The notes beneath the pieces were generated by a model. That model searched no databases and was not told where the DNA came from. It saw only the letters and a list, made by a program, of their open reading frames with translations. Positions 26,936 through 36,700 of a stretch of 64,000 nucleotides of DNA are shown in pieces. Position 1 is the stretch's first letter; each line of letters opens with the position of its first letter. Source of the DNA: QZLE01 sp033852075 (GTDB lineage Bacteria > Pseudomonadota > Gammaproteobacteria > QZLD01); NCBI GenBank assembly GCA_033852075.1, contig JAWSVC010000027.1, positions 11,913 through 75,912 on the forward strand. Direction: 5' to 3'. Position numbers and translations under genes: made by a program.

Positions 26936-29008
26936 TTAAACAGATTCTTTTTGATTTTCCATCGCCTGACGAACCATACCTGGAATATCTAAAATTAAGG
27001 CTACAGAGCCATCTCCAAATATGGTCGCTCCAGAAAGTCCCTGCACCCGAACAAAATTTGTCTCTAACGATTTAATAACGATCTGTTGTTGCCCTAATAA
27101 CTGATCTACAAACAATCCGCACTTTTTACCATCACCTTCAACAACAACTAATATGCCATTTTCTAGTTTTTCAGCATGTTCACCTTCAACACCAAAAAAT
27201 TCATGCATTCTGAGTATAGGGACATATTCACCTCGAAGTTCGAAAACCTCTCCTTTACCGGATACCTTATTAACCATATCGGGCTTAATCTGTATGGATT
27301 CAATAATGGATGCTATCGGCACTACATATTTCTCGGTGCCAACTGAAATAATCTGACCATCAAGTATCGCCAAAGTTAACGGCAAACTAATTCTGAATAT
27401 AGACCCTTGCCCTTGCTTGGATTTAATCTCAATATTACCACCGAGTCTTAGTATATTCTTCCGAACAACATCCATGCCGACCCCTCGGCCGGATATATCA
27501 CTAACTTCATCAGCTGTTGAAAAACCAGGATGGAAAATCAGTTCGTGAATTTTTGACTCTAAGACATCTTCATCTGGCTCAATAATTCCTCGATCTATTG
27601 CCTTTTGAAGAATTTTATCTACGTTAAGACCGGCACCATCATCGCTAATTTCAATAACTATGCTTCCACCCTTATGGTATGCATTTAAACGCACTTCACC
27701 GCATTCTGGCTTCCCGGAAAGCAATCTTACATCAGGAGTTTCTACACCATGATCAACACTATTACGCACCAAGTGTGTTAGTGGATCGCCTATTTGCTCC
27801 ACAACCGTTTTATCAAGTTCTGTTGTTTCACCAGATATTCTTAGGTCGATTTTTTTGCCTAATTTAATACTCAGATCATGAACCATGCGCGGAAAGCGAC
27901 TAAATACGAAATTAATAGGAACCATGCGTATACGCATTATGCTTTCCTGAAGCTGACGGGTATGCCTTTCCAGTTCTGTAAGCCCATCTTGAAGTCTTTC
28001 CACTTTGGTTATGTCAAAATTTTCACCAAGAACTCCAAGCATTGACTGGGTAATAACAAGCTCACCAACCATATTAATAAGCTCGTCTATCTTATCTGTA
28101 CCAACTCTTATTGAGCTTGCGCTTCCGCTATCATCAGATTTTCTTCTACCGGAATCTGATTTTCTTCTATCGTTGCTATTTCTACGATCTCCAGCCCTTC
28201 TATCAACTGGTACAATATCGTTACCAGATATCTCTACGTTTTCTTGATCTGTTAGAGTGGTTGGTTCGGTTTGCAAAATTTCCAGTTCGCATTCATCCTC
28301 TACCCATTCAAAAATTTCTTTAATCTGAGGTTCTTCACACTCTGAATCAAGAGTGATCTGCCATGACAAATAACATGCTTCTGGATCAATATCTGTAAGT
28401 ACAGGAACTTTCTCTGCATTAACAACGACTTTAATTTCTCCAAGTTCAGCAAGCGCATTAAACATGCGAACCGGATCATTACCCGATCTGAGCATATCTT
28501 TATGAGGGGAAAACATAATCTGCCAGACTTGCTTATTATTTTCTTTTATATCACTAGATTGAGTTGCTTCATCTGCTGCTACATTTTCTTCTTTATCCTG
28601 TTGAATTGCAGACTCTTTTTTTGATTCCATTATTTTATTAAGTGAATCTACGATCTCTTGCCCCATATTTTCAGGAATATCTTCTTTGGCTTTTGAGATA
28701 CTGATCATTTCGCGAACCGTATCAACCGCAGTTAACAATAATGTGATGATTTCTGGCGTCATTGTTCTTATGCCAGATCTTACTTGATCAAGTAGTGTTT
28801 CCTGTACATGAGTAAATTCAGAAATATAACCAAATCCAAAAGTTCCGGCACCACCTTTGATTGAATGCGCCACACGAAAAATTGCGTTTATATCTTCATC
28901 ATCATATTCTCCTGTTTCCATTTGTAGGAGAATAGATTCCATGGTATCTAAACCTTCAAGACTTTCCTCAAAAAAGACTTGATGAAACTGTGTCACATCA
29001 ATATTCAT
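26936..29008 (-). CDS. cheA: Chemotaxis histidine kinase CheA
   Basis: 690 residues from the ATG at 29008 (GAGGG upstream); a TTG one codon earlier is not needed. P1 phosphotransfer domain: His48 in RVAHSIKGGAGTFG. A region of about 80 residues (165-245) may be a P2-like docking domain. A basic Arg/Asp/Ser linker (DRRAGDRRNSNDRRKSD) precedes P3 dimerisation (IRVGTDKIDELINMVGELVI). The P4 ATPase has NSVDHGVE, DDGAGL and GRGVGMDVV; P5 is CheW-like. CheA autophosphorylates on His and passes the phosphate to CheY. No CheB, CheR or CheZ gene follows. Confidence 0.97.
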   Translation of the reverse strand: MNIDVTQFHQVFFEESLEGLDTMESILLQMETGEYDDEDINAIFRVAHSIKGGAGTFGFGYISEFTHVQETLLDQVRSGIRTMTPEIITLLLTAVDTVREMISISKAKEDIPENMGQEIVDSLNKIMESKKESAIQQDKEENVAADEATQSSDIKENNKQVWQIMFSPHKDMLRSGNDPVRMFNALAELGEIKVVVNAEKVPVLTDIDPEACYLSWQITLDSECEEPQIKEIFEWVEDECELEILQTEPTTLTDQENVEISGNDIVPVDRRAGDRRNSNDRRKSDSGRRKSDDSGSASSIRVGTDKIDELINMVGELVITQSMLGVLGENFDITKVERLQDGLTELERHTRQLQESIMRIRMVPINFVFSRFPRMVHDLSIKLGKKIDLRISGETTELDKTVVEQIGDPLTHLVRNSVDHGVETPDVRLLSGKPECGEVRLNAYHKGGSIVIEISDDGAGLNVDKILQKAIDRGIIEPDEDVLESKIHELIFHPGFSTADEVSDISGRGVGMDVVRKNILRLGGNIEIKSKQGQGSIFRISLPLTLAILDGQIISVGTEKYVVPIASIIESIQIKPDMVNKVSGKGEVFELRGEYVPILRMHEFFGVEGEHAEKLENGILVVVEGDGKKCGLFVDQLLGQQQIVIKSLETNFVRVQGLSGATIFGDGSVALILDIPGMVRQAMENQKESV

Positions 29009-29058
29009 CAATTTCCCTCAACGGTTTTATTTTTTAAGCGCGATAAAGAAATACAGTT

Positions 29059-29421
29059 TTATCCCAAAACTTTCTTTACTGTTGCTAACAACTGATCCGG
29101 ACTAAAAGGTTTTACAATCCACCCGGTTGCTCCCGCAGCCTTTCCTTCTTGCTTTTTTTCCGCTGCCGACTCAGTGGTAAGTAGAAGGATTGGAGTAAAT
29201 TTATAAGCATCAATGCCACGTAATTCTTTAACTAAAGAAATTCCATCCATGTTTGGCATGTTTACGTCGCTCACTACAAGATCAAATCCCTGACCTTTAG
29301 CTGCACTTAACGCATCTACTCCATCGACAGATTCTGTTACTCCATGTCCTGCACTTTTGAGGGTAAATCCGACCATTTGCCTCATTGATGCTGAATCATC
29401 GACAATAAGTATATTTGCCAC
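29059..29421 (-). CDS. cheY: Chemotaxis response regulator CheY
   Basis: 120 residues, starting at GTG 29421. GGAGG lies five bases upstream, whereas an ATG nine codons earlier has no such site and would add residues not seen in the family. It is a single receiver domain: acidic pocket Asp8/Asp9, phosphoacceptor Asp52 in VVSDVNMPNMDG, Thr82/83 in LLLTTES and Lys104 in WIVKPF. It is the first gene of the che operon, so it is the likely partner of the downstream CheA. The SASMRQMVGFTLKSAG start is typical of CheY encoded next to CheA with STAS-containing clusters. Confidence 0.95.
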   Translation of the reverse strand: MANILIVDDSASMRQMVGFTLKSAGHGVTESVDGVDALSAAKGQGFDLVVSDVNMPNMDGISLVKELRGIDAYKFTPILLLTTESAAEKKQEGKAAGATGWIVKPFSPDQLLATVKKVLG

Positions 29422-29590
29422 AAACGCCTCCGCTAATGTTTTATACACAGTACTAAATTAAGCCTAGACTAAGATTATTGGTTTTTATACTTATGTTTTA
29501 GATTTTTTAAAGAATGAGATGCAGTTCAATCATTGCCATAAAAACATAGTTATTTGATATAGTTAAAGTCATTTTTTAAAGCATTGTTAA

Positions 29591-30559
29591 TTAAAGATCA
29601 ACAAGAGATAAGGCTCTGTGTAAATCGTCAATATTCCCTTTACTACTGGTAATATTTTCGCTTATATATCTCCGCCAGCTTTTCGCCCCACCCATTCCTT
29701 GAAAGATAGTAATAATATGCTTGACCATAATATGCAATGGAACCCCTTTTAGAAGCTGCCCTTCCATATAATCAATATATTTTAATACCAATTGTTTTCT
29801 ATCGATCTTAATCGTATTAGTATCGCCAAAAAATTCTCTATCGACCTCATCCAGCATAATGGGATTACTATAGGCAGCCCTGCCTATCATTACACCATCA
29901 ACATGCTCTAAATGCGGTTTAATCTGATTCCTTTCGGTCACATCTCCGTTAATTACAATTGTTAGCCCAGGATAATCCTGTTTTAACTGATATACCTCTT
30001 CATACATAATTGGTAAAAGCTCGCGATTTTGACGAGGTGAATATCCATCCAATTTTGCGGTACGAGCATGAATAATAAATACATCACACCCAGCCTCATG
30101 AGTTATATCAATAAACCGGCATAATGATTCATATTTATAATTATCATAGAATCCCAACCTGGTTTTGATAGTAACCGGTATGCTTGCACTATTACGCATA
30201 GCTTTTACACATGACGCAACCAGATCTGGTTCTGCCATAAGGCATGCGCCAAACTTACCTGACTGCACGCGCTCACTTGGGCAACCAACATTTATATTTA
30301 TCTCGTCATAATGATAAGATTCAATAATAGATGCTGCTTTAGCCATATCATCAGGATCATTCCCACCTAATTGAAACACTACTGGATTTTCACCTTCATT
30401 AAATCCCAAGTGTCTATCTTTATCGCCATAGATAACAGCACCAGTTGTAATCATTTCGCTATATAAAACAGTACGTTTTGTAAGCAACCTTACAAGATAT
30501 CTGAAATGACGATCGGTACATGAAATCATTGGGGCTATAGAAATTTTGTGACTCAGCAT
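29591..30559 (-). CDS. dusA: tRNA-dihydrouridine synthase A
   Basis: 322 residues. DusA reduces U20/U20a in the D-loop of tRNA with NADPH and FMN. The TIM-barrel begins with ISIAPMISCTDRHFRYL; the catalytic Cys is in NINVGCPSERVQSGKFGACLM. Other family marks are IKTRLGFYDNY, IIHARTAKLDGYSP, INGDV and DGVMIGRAAYSNP. The SCTDRHFR and SPRQNRE signatures separate DusA from DusB and DusC. It is monocistronic, lying between the che operon and a divergent gene. Confidence 0.96.
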   Translation of the reverse strand: MLSHKISIAPMISCTDRHFRYLVRLLTKRTVLYSEMITTGAVIYGDKDRHLGFNEGENPVVFQLGGNDPDDMAKAASIIESYHYDEININVGCPSERVQSGKFGACLMAEPDLVASCVKAMRNSASIPVTIKTRLGFYDNYKYESLCRFIDITHEAGCDVFIIHARTAKLDGYSPRQNRELLPIMYEEVYQLKQDYPGLTIVINGDVTERNQIKPHLEHVDGVMIGRAAYSNPIMLDEVDREFFGDTNTIKIDRKQLVLKYIDYMEGQLLKGVPLHIMVKHIITIFQGMGGAKSWRRYISENITSSKGNIDDLHRALSLVDL

Positions 30560-30633
30560 TTATTTCTCTAATTTTGGTTAAGAATAACTAAAGTTTTTAG
30601 ATATTTTGCCGTTGTACCTTTGAGGTTTGAATT

Positions 30634-31536
30634 ATGGCAATAAACGATCTAATAGTATCTCAAGTCAATCAAGTTCCAGCAAGCTCAACACCAGTTGAAA
30701 AAGCGGGAAATAATAAGACGAGTGATATTTCTACACAAATTGAAGCTGAAATCAAAAATTCTATTGAATTTCAGATTCTGACACGTGTTGTATCAAGCAA
30801 CAAATCAACGAAGTCAGTAAACTCTATTGACTCAATGGGTACACAATTCAGCTCTACATCTAATCAACAACAGATTGATTATTCAACAATTCAAAGTGAA
30901 ATTCTTGCTGGACAAACAAATACACTTTCAATCAATCAAACATCAGAACCAGAATTCTCGCAGATGATTAAGCAAGAAAGGGCTTCTTTATCTATTTCAT
31001 CGCAAAACACTTCCTCTTCACAAAATCAAAATGTTCAGCAAGCAGATCCTATAGCTTTTGATCTTGATGGAAACGGATTACAAACAACAGGTATAAATAA
31101 CGGAGTTAATTTTGATATAAATGCCGATGGAGTAACAGATAAAACAAGCTTTGTATCAGGTAACGATGCATTTCTGGCTCTGGATAACAATAATAATGGA
31201 ATAATTGATAACGGAAAAGAGCTATTTGGTGATCAAAATGGCTCTGCAAATGGATATGAAAAATTAAGAAAATACGATTCTAATAATGATAATAGAATAG
31301 ATAACCAAGACCCTGTATACAACCGCTTAAGACTCTTTAGGATGGATGACAATGGCAATCAGGTACTATCTTCATTAAATAGTTCCGGAATCAAAGCAAT
31401 AGCTTTGGGTTATCAGCACACTCAAAAAGCACTTAATCAATACGACCAAGTAACACAAGAAAGCACCTATGAGCGAAATGATGGTACCACAGGTCAAACC
31501 GGAGATATATTAGTTGGCTTCGACAAAGAGGCTTAA
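30634..31536 (+). CDS. Calcium-loop protein with hemolysin-like LDGNG domain
   Basis: 300 residues. The N-terminal half (1-140) is Ser/Gln/Asn-rich, without signal peptide or membrane helix. The C-terminal half begins DPIAFDLDGNGLQTTG and has a series of Asp/Asn loops (DINADGVTDK, DNNNNGIIDNGKELFG, DSNNDNRIDNQDPVY, DDNGNQVLSS) that look like EF-hand or dockerin-type calcium sites. This DPIxxDLDGNG...ELFG module is common in RTX-type and other large exported proteins. Export by a signal-less route is possible, but no type I transporter is adjacent. Function is unknown. AGG precedes the ATG weakly (TGAGG). Confidence 0.75.
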   Translation: MAINDLIVSQVNQVPASSTPVEKAGNNKTSDISTQIEAEIKNSIEFQILTRVVSSNKSTKSVNSIDSMGTQFSSTSNQQQIDYSTIQSEILAGQTNTLSINQTSEPEFSQMIKQERASLSISSQNTSSSQNQNVQQADPIAFDLDGNGLQTTGINNGVNFDINADGVTDKTSFVSGNDAFLALDNNNNGIIDNGKELFGDQNGSANGYEKLRKYDSNNDNRIDNQDPVYNRLRLFRMDDNGNQVLSSLNSSGIKAIALGYQHTQKALNQYDQVTQESTYERNDGTTGQTGDILVGFDKEA

Positions 31537-31629
31537 TCTTTATTCTGATTTACACAGTATATTTTTTATGTGTTATATTTAAATAATCATTTTACCTTTC
31601 TTTCATTAATTATTTTGAAGTATTAAAGA

Positions 31630-32289
31630 ATGGAATCTACAAAATCTCTTAAAAGAGCATGCACAGATGCTTCTAAGGAAGCCAGAAGAAAATCAATCCT
31701 CAATGCAGCAACAAAGCTATTCTTCGCTAATCCAAATGAATTACCAACTGTTAGTGCCATATCGAAAAACTGCAACATTGCCAAGGGTACGATATATCTA
31801 TATTTCAAAACCAAAGAAAAAATATTTCTGAATATAATCGACGACCTGTTTAATGATTTTATAGCCACAGCCAAAAAAATCATTTTAGATTCCAAGGATA
31901 ATCCCAATAATATTGACGCTATTATTGATGGAGTTTGTGATTATTTTGATAATAATAAAAACATGATCATACTTGCGGGAATGACTAATACCATCATAGA
32001 GCACAATATTGATCCAGAAGCTGCTCTTGTACATAAAGTTTCGTTACAAACTAAATTATTAGAGCTAGGAAAAACCCTTAGTGAAGTCATAGAACGCGAC
32101 CAAATCTTTTGCGCAAGTCTGCTTTTAAGAACCTATGCCACTACTGTTGGGATATCCAGAATATCAAATCTAACAGAAAAAGTAAGCCAAATACATAAGT
32201 CTGAAGGTGCTGAGTTTCTTGCTCCGAAATTCAGACCAGAACTATACAATACGCTAAAATGCCTATGGAAAGGTAGCTTGGCAGACTAA
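31630..32289 (+). CDS. TetR-family transcriptional regulator
   Basis: 219 residues. The helix-turn-helix is ILNAATKLFFANPNELPTVSAISKNCNIAKGTIYLYFKTKE; the recognition helix is about residues 45-52 (KGTIYLYF). The C-terminal all-alpha domain is of unknown ligand. It lies 24 bases before mtaD on the same strand and is probably cotranscribed with it, so it may regulate mtaD or its own operon. No operator was identified in the 93 bases upstream. Confidence 0.88.
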   Translation: MESTKSLKRACTDASKEARRKSILNAATKLFFANPNELPTVSAISKNCNIAKGTIYLYFKTKEKIFLNIIDDLFNDFIATAKKIILDSKDNPNNIDAIIDGVCDYFDNNKNMIILAGMTNTIIEHNIDPEAALVHKVSLQTKLLELGKTLSEVIERDQIFCASLLLRTYATTVGISRISNLTEKVSQIHKSEGAEFLAPKFRPELYNTLKCLWKGSLAD

Positions 32290-32313
32290 TATAAATATCA
32301 TTTTCATAATTTA

Positions 32314-33639
32314 ATGAGAAAAGAGATGCAACAGATTAATACTTTGATTGACGCAAAGTGGATAATACCAGTAGTTCCATCTAATAAGATTTTTCAAGAC
32401 CACTCTCTGGTTATTTCAGAAGATAAAATTATTGATATTCTTCCCTTTGAAGAAGCACATAAAAAATATAAAGCACAGGAGCATCTAGCTCTTAATGATC
32501 ATGCTTTGATACCTGGTTTTATAAATACTCATACTCATGCAGCAATGTCTTTACTAAAAGGGTTTGCAGACGACCTACCGTTAAATGAATGGTTAAATAA
32601 TCACATATGGCCAGTTGAGGGAAAGCATGTTTCATATGACTTTGTATATGACGGTTCATCTATTGCAATAGCTGAAATGATCAAAAGCGGAACTACTACT
32701 TTAAATGACATGTATTTTTTCCCAGAAGCAACCGCGCAGGCAGCAACAGAAGCAGAAATAAGAGCATGTATTGGTATTATTGCCTTGGAATTCCCAAGCG
32801 CATATGCAACAGACTTTGATGACTATATTAAAAAGGGGATTGATTTACATAACAAATACAAAACATCATCATTAATCTCTACCACCTTCGCACCACATGC
32901 ACCATACACCGTTTCGTTAGAGAGCTTGAAAAAAATAAAGCAATTAGCAAAAGACATGAATCTACATATTCAAATGCATATTCATGAAACAGCATTTGAG
33001 GTTGAGAAAGAAGCAGCTGAAACTGGTAATACTCCTCTTACAAATCTTAATGAGATAGATTTTCTTGGGTCTAAATTACTTGCAGTACATATGACACAAC
33101 TAACCGATGGAGAAATTGCTCTGATTTCAGAAAAAGGGGTTAGCATTGCTCATTGCCCAGAGTCAAACCTAAAGCTTGCAAGCGGCTTTTGCCCAATTAC
33201 TAAACTTTTTGAAGATGATGTTAATGTTTGCCTTGGTACCGATGGTTCTGCAAGCAATAATGACCTGGATATGCTTGGAGAAATGCGTACCGCGGCCCTA
33301 TTGGCCAAAGGAGTTTCTGGGAAAGCAGATGCAATTCCAGCGCACATAGCTCTTGAAATGGCGACCATTAACGGAGCAAAGGCACTTGGAATAGATAATC
33401 TAACCGGATCTTTAGAAATTGGCAAACAAGCTGATATTGCTGCAATTGATCTTAGTAATATTGAAAGCAAGCCTGTCTACGATCCAATATCACAAATAGT
33501 CTATGCTACCACCAGAGAACAAATAACTAATGTTTGGGTTGCAGGCAAGCAATTACTGGCAGGCAGAAAACTTACAACCCTAGACGAGAATAAACTAATA
33601 GCTACTGCCGAAAAGTGGAAACAAATAATATATTCCTAA
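32314..33639 (+). CDS. mtaD: 5-methylthioadenosine/S-adenosylhomocysteine deaminase
   Basis: 441 residues, amidohydrolase superfamily. The enzyme deaminates MTA or SAH to the inosyl form. Metal and substrate motifs are NTHTHAAMSLLKGFADDLPLNEWL (first His pair), HAPYTVSLE, HIHETAFEVE (third His), AVHMTQL and CLGTDGSASNNDLDML (metal-binding Asp). NHIWPVEG is typical of MtaD. A second in-frame ATG at 32326 has AAGAG directly before it, so the true start is unclear by four codons. It follows the tetR gene and ends at a strong terminator. Confidence 0.95.
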   Translation: MRKEMQQINTLIDAKWIIPVVPSNKIFQDHSLVISEDKIIDILPFEEAHKKYKAQEHLALNDHALIPGFINTHTHAAMSLLKGFADDLPLNEWLNNHIWPVEGKHVSYDFVYDGSSIAIAEMIKSGTTTLNDMYFFPEATAQAATEAEIRACIGIIALEFPSAYATDFDDYIKKGIDLHNKYKTSSLISTTFAPHAPYTVSLESLKKIKQLAKDMNLHIQMHIHETAFEVEKEAAETGNTPLTNLNEIDFLGSKLLAVHMTQLTDGEIALISEKGVSIAHCPESNLKLASGFCPITKLFEDDVNVCLGTDGSASNNDLDMLGEMRTAALLAKGVSGKADAIPAHIALEMATINGAKALGIDNLTGSLEIGKQADIAAIDLSNIESKPVYDPISQIVYATTREQITNVWVAGKQLLAGRKLTTLDENKLIATAEKWKQIIYS

Positions 33640-33684
33640 AATCGCTAAAAGCATCATCCTTTAAAACAACTAAATTAAAAACTA

Positions 33685-33717
33685 AAAAGCCCCTCATCAT
33701 CTGATAGAGGGGCTTTT
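33685..33717. terminator. Bidirectional rho-independent terminator
   Basis: Stem AAAAGCCCCTC / GAGGGGCTTTT (11 bp) with an 11-base loop, between the convergent mtaD and subtilase genes. Confidence 0.9.
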
Positions 33718-33737
33718 ATATAACCTAGCTAATAGGA

Positions 33738-36700
33738 TTAGTCACAACTTGTAACTTTAACCCAATTTCCTGGCTGAGTTTGCTCTTCTAAAGAAGTAAC
33801 ATCTGCAGCCTGTCCTAGATAATCACCAGATCCAATTGCGTAGTACAGAATGTTGTATTTAAGTTCTGCACGACCATTGGCTGCATGCTCACTGTTTGCT
33901 GCAGTAAAGCATGAACCAGCGTCTTCAACTTCTACAGTAAATATATCAGAAGAAGTAAGGTTTTCTGCCAAATCCTGAGCATCAACCTTGAATTGGTATG
34001 TTCCCGGCTCAAGGCCTGTTAACGTACAAGTGTATTGATTGCCACCGGCATTAGTGCAATCACCGCCACCAATATCATCAACTCTTACCAATACAACATA
34101 ATCAAGATTACCATTTGCATCTGTAACATCAGCAGTAACCGTTAAATCAGAACCGCTAACACTATATTGCAAATTAGCAATTACCGGTGCTTCTTCTGGC
34201 TGTGGCTCAGGACGTGTAATTGTGAACTGTTCAATATTAGATGCAACTTCTCGCGAATCGTAAGCTACTAATGTAACACCTAAAGGTGAACCAACTGTAA
34301 TGTCATGAACACTGTAATCAAGCGTACAAGTAAAGTTGGTTGTACCTTCACAAATAATTCCTGTTAGCGCGCCAAGACCAAGTACTACACGATCAACATC
34401 ACCATCAGCATCTGAAACTACACCAGTAACTACTGCTTTAGCATTGATTAACTCAGAAATTTGATATGACTCAATTACTGGAGCTTGTGGCTCTGCAGGA
34501 CAATCACCTTGTGTGAATACACCAGCAACTTCTTCTTTTAATGTAACAGTAGCAGATCCATTTGTTCCTAGTTCTTCATCTGAACCAGTTGCATACCATG
34601 TTGTTACATCGGTCCCTCCCCAACAGAATGTACCAATACAAGTTTGTCCTTCTGTTGTAGTTTCAGACCAGGCTCTACCTGCTGTTTCATGTTCAGTTAA
34701 TGTAGAGGTATAAGCTTGACATGTTGACTCTTCAACATCAAATGAAACTGGGCCAAATACTGGGCTTATAGTGCCTTCTGAATCAGTTGCGCGAGCCTTT
34801 ACAGTATGAGTGCCGGCAGTTAAACCACTTGCGGTGTAATTCCAGGTTGAAGTGCCTGAAACAGTAATCCAATTACCGTTATCGTCAAGCTCTATCTCAA
34901 CTTTAGCAAGATCACCATCCGCATCAGAAGCAGTTCCTGAAATCACACCAGACTCAGTACCGCCAGTAGCTACAAGACTATCAATAACAGGTGGATTAGT
35001 TGGAGCCAGAACGGTGAATTCCAAATCTTCACTAATTGTGCAAAGGCCAGTGCTATCTTCAACAAAAACCCTTACAACATGATCACCAGGAACCATAGAG
35101 CGAGTAAGGGTAAAGCTTTCTTTGCCTTCAGCCATTATAAGATCACTATCATAGTCAAATTCGATCTTAACAGTATCAATATCACCATCAGCATCAGCAG
35201 CAGTACCTGAAACAGTCACTGTTTCAACTCCAGGTGAAACCATAATACCTTCAATAATTGGCGCACTTGGAGGTGGAGTTACTTCAAAGGTAAATGGTCC
35301 ACAGTTATTAGCCAGTTCATAAGTATCAATAACATTAACTTCTACTGTATGTGTTCCGACACCTATATTATCTGCGTTGCCAAGATATATTGCATATGGA
35401 CTCATGCCACCTAACCATGAATTAGTCCATTCGGCTGCTGCATCTAACTTATATGACAATTTATCAAGATCATTATTTGCATCAGAAACCTCAACTTGCG
35501 CATAGTAATATCCGTTATCTTGTTCGGTTACTGAAATTATCTGGCAAACTGGAGCTTGCGGATTACCTATATCAATACTCGATTCAATAACATCACTTAC
35601 ATTACCCTCGCTATCATAACTTCTGGCTTTAACAGTATGAGCTCCATCTGGTAAACCTAGTGGTTTAGTGTGCTGACGATCACCTGTTAGATTATAATCA
35701 TAATCAGCTAATACCAGCCATTCACCGGAATTATCCAGCTGGTATTCTACCTTTCTAGTATCACCATCATTATCCCATGTACTAACCACAAGAAGCTGCT
35801 CTGTAGCACTATCGACAATGTATACGGCTTTAATTATTGGAGCACTGTGAGGGATAGCCTGGAATTCTACTGTACCGCAATTACCAATCAGATCACCAGA
35901 ATCAATTATCCGACCTTCAACGGTATGAGTTCCAACTACTAGATCACTACCATCAAAATTTCCTGCCCAAGTGTTGCCCATACCAAAAGCATTGATCCAG
36001 TCACCACCATCAACTCGGAATTCAGCTTTTGCAGGATCACCATCAACATCTGAAAATGTACCCATAAAACCGTAGGATCCATATCCGTCATCATGTGTTA
36101 CCTCACCCATAGTACAGGTAGGTGCACTTTGCTGTTCAATTGAGAACTCAAGCGTTTCAATTTCACTAATACGGCCATATGATGCTAATACACGCAATTC
36201 AACTGTATAGTCAGCAGGATTGGCAAGTTTTGTATAATTACAGTTAAAATGACTAGTTGTTTCAATGCTTACCCAATCACCACCATTTATTCTACATTCA
36301 GCACCAATAATTTGATTAACTTCATCATTTGCAAGAGCACTAATATAAATATTTGGACCAGTCATGCGACCACTAATATCTGTAATGTAAGGATCTGGCA
36401 AATCAGCAGTGGTTAAACTGATTGGACCGGTAATAGCGCTATACTCACCACGAGAATCCATAGCTCTAATACGTGCAGAGTGAGATGATCCAGGAGTAAG
36501 ATCATTAAGACTCAATGACCAGTTTTCATAGCCATTTGCCTTAATCCACTCTCCACTATCATCAAATTCAACTTCAACTCTAACCAAATCACCATCTACA
36601 TCAACAACATTCCCTTTTACAGTAGCACTTAGTAAATTTGATATGGTTGTAACATTGCTTATTACAGGTGCTGATGGATCAACAGTTCCACATGTTCCTT

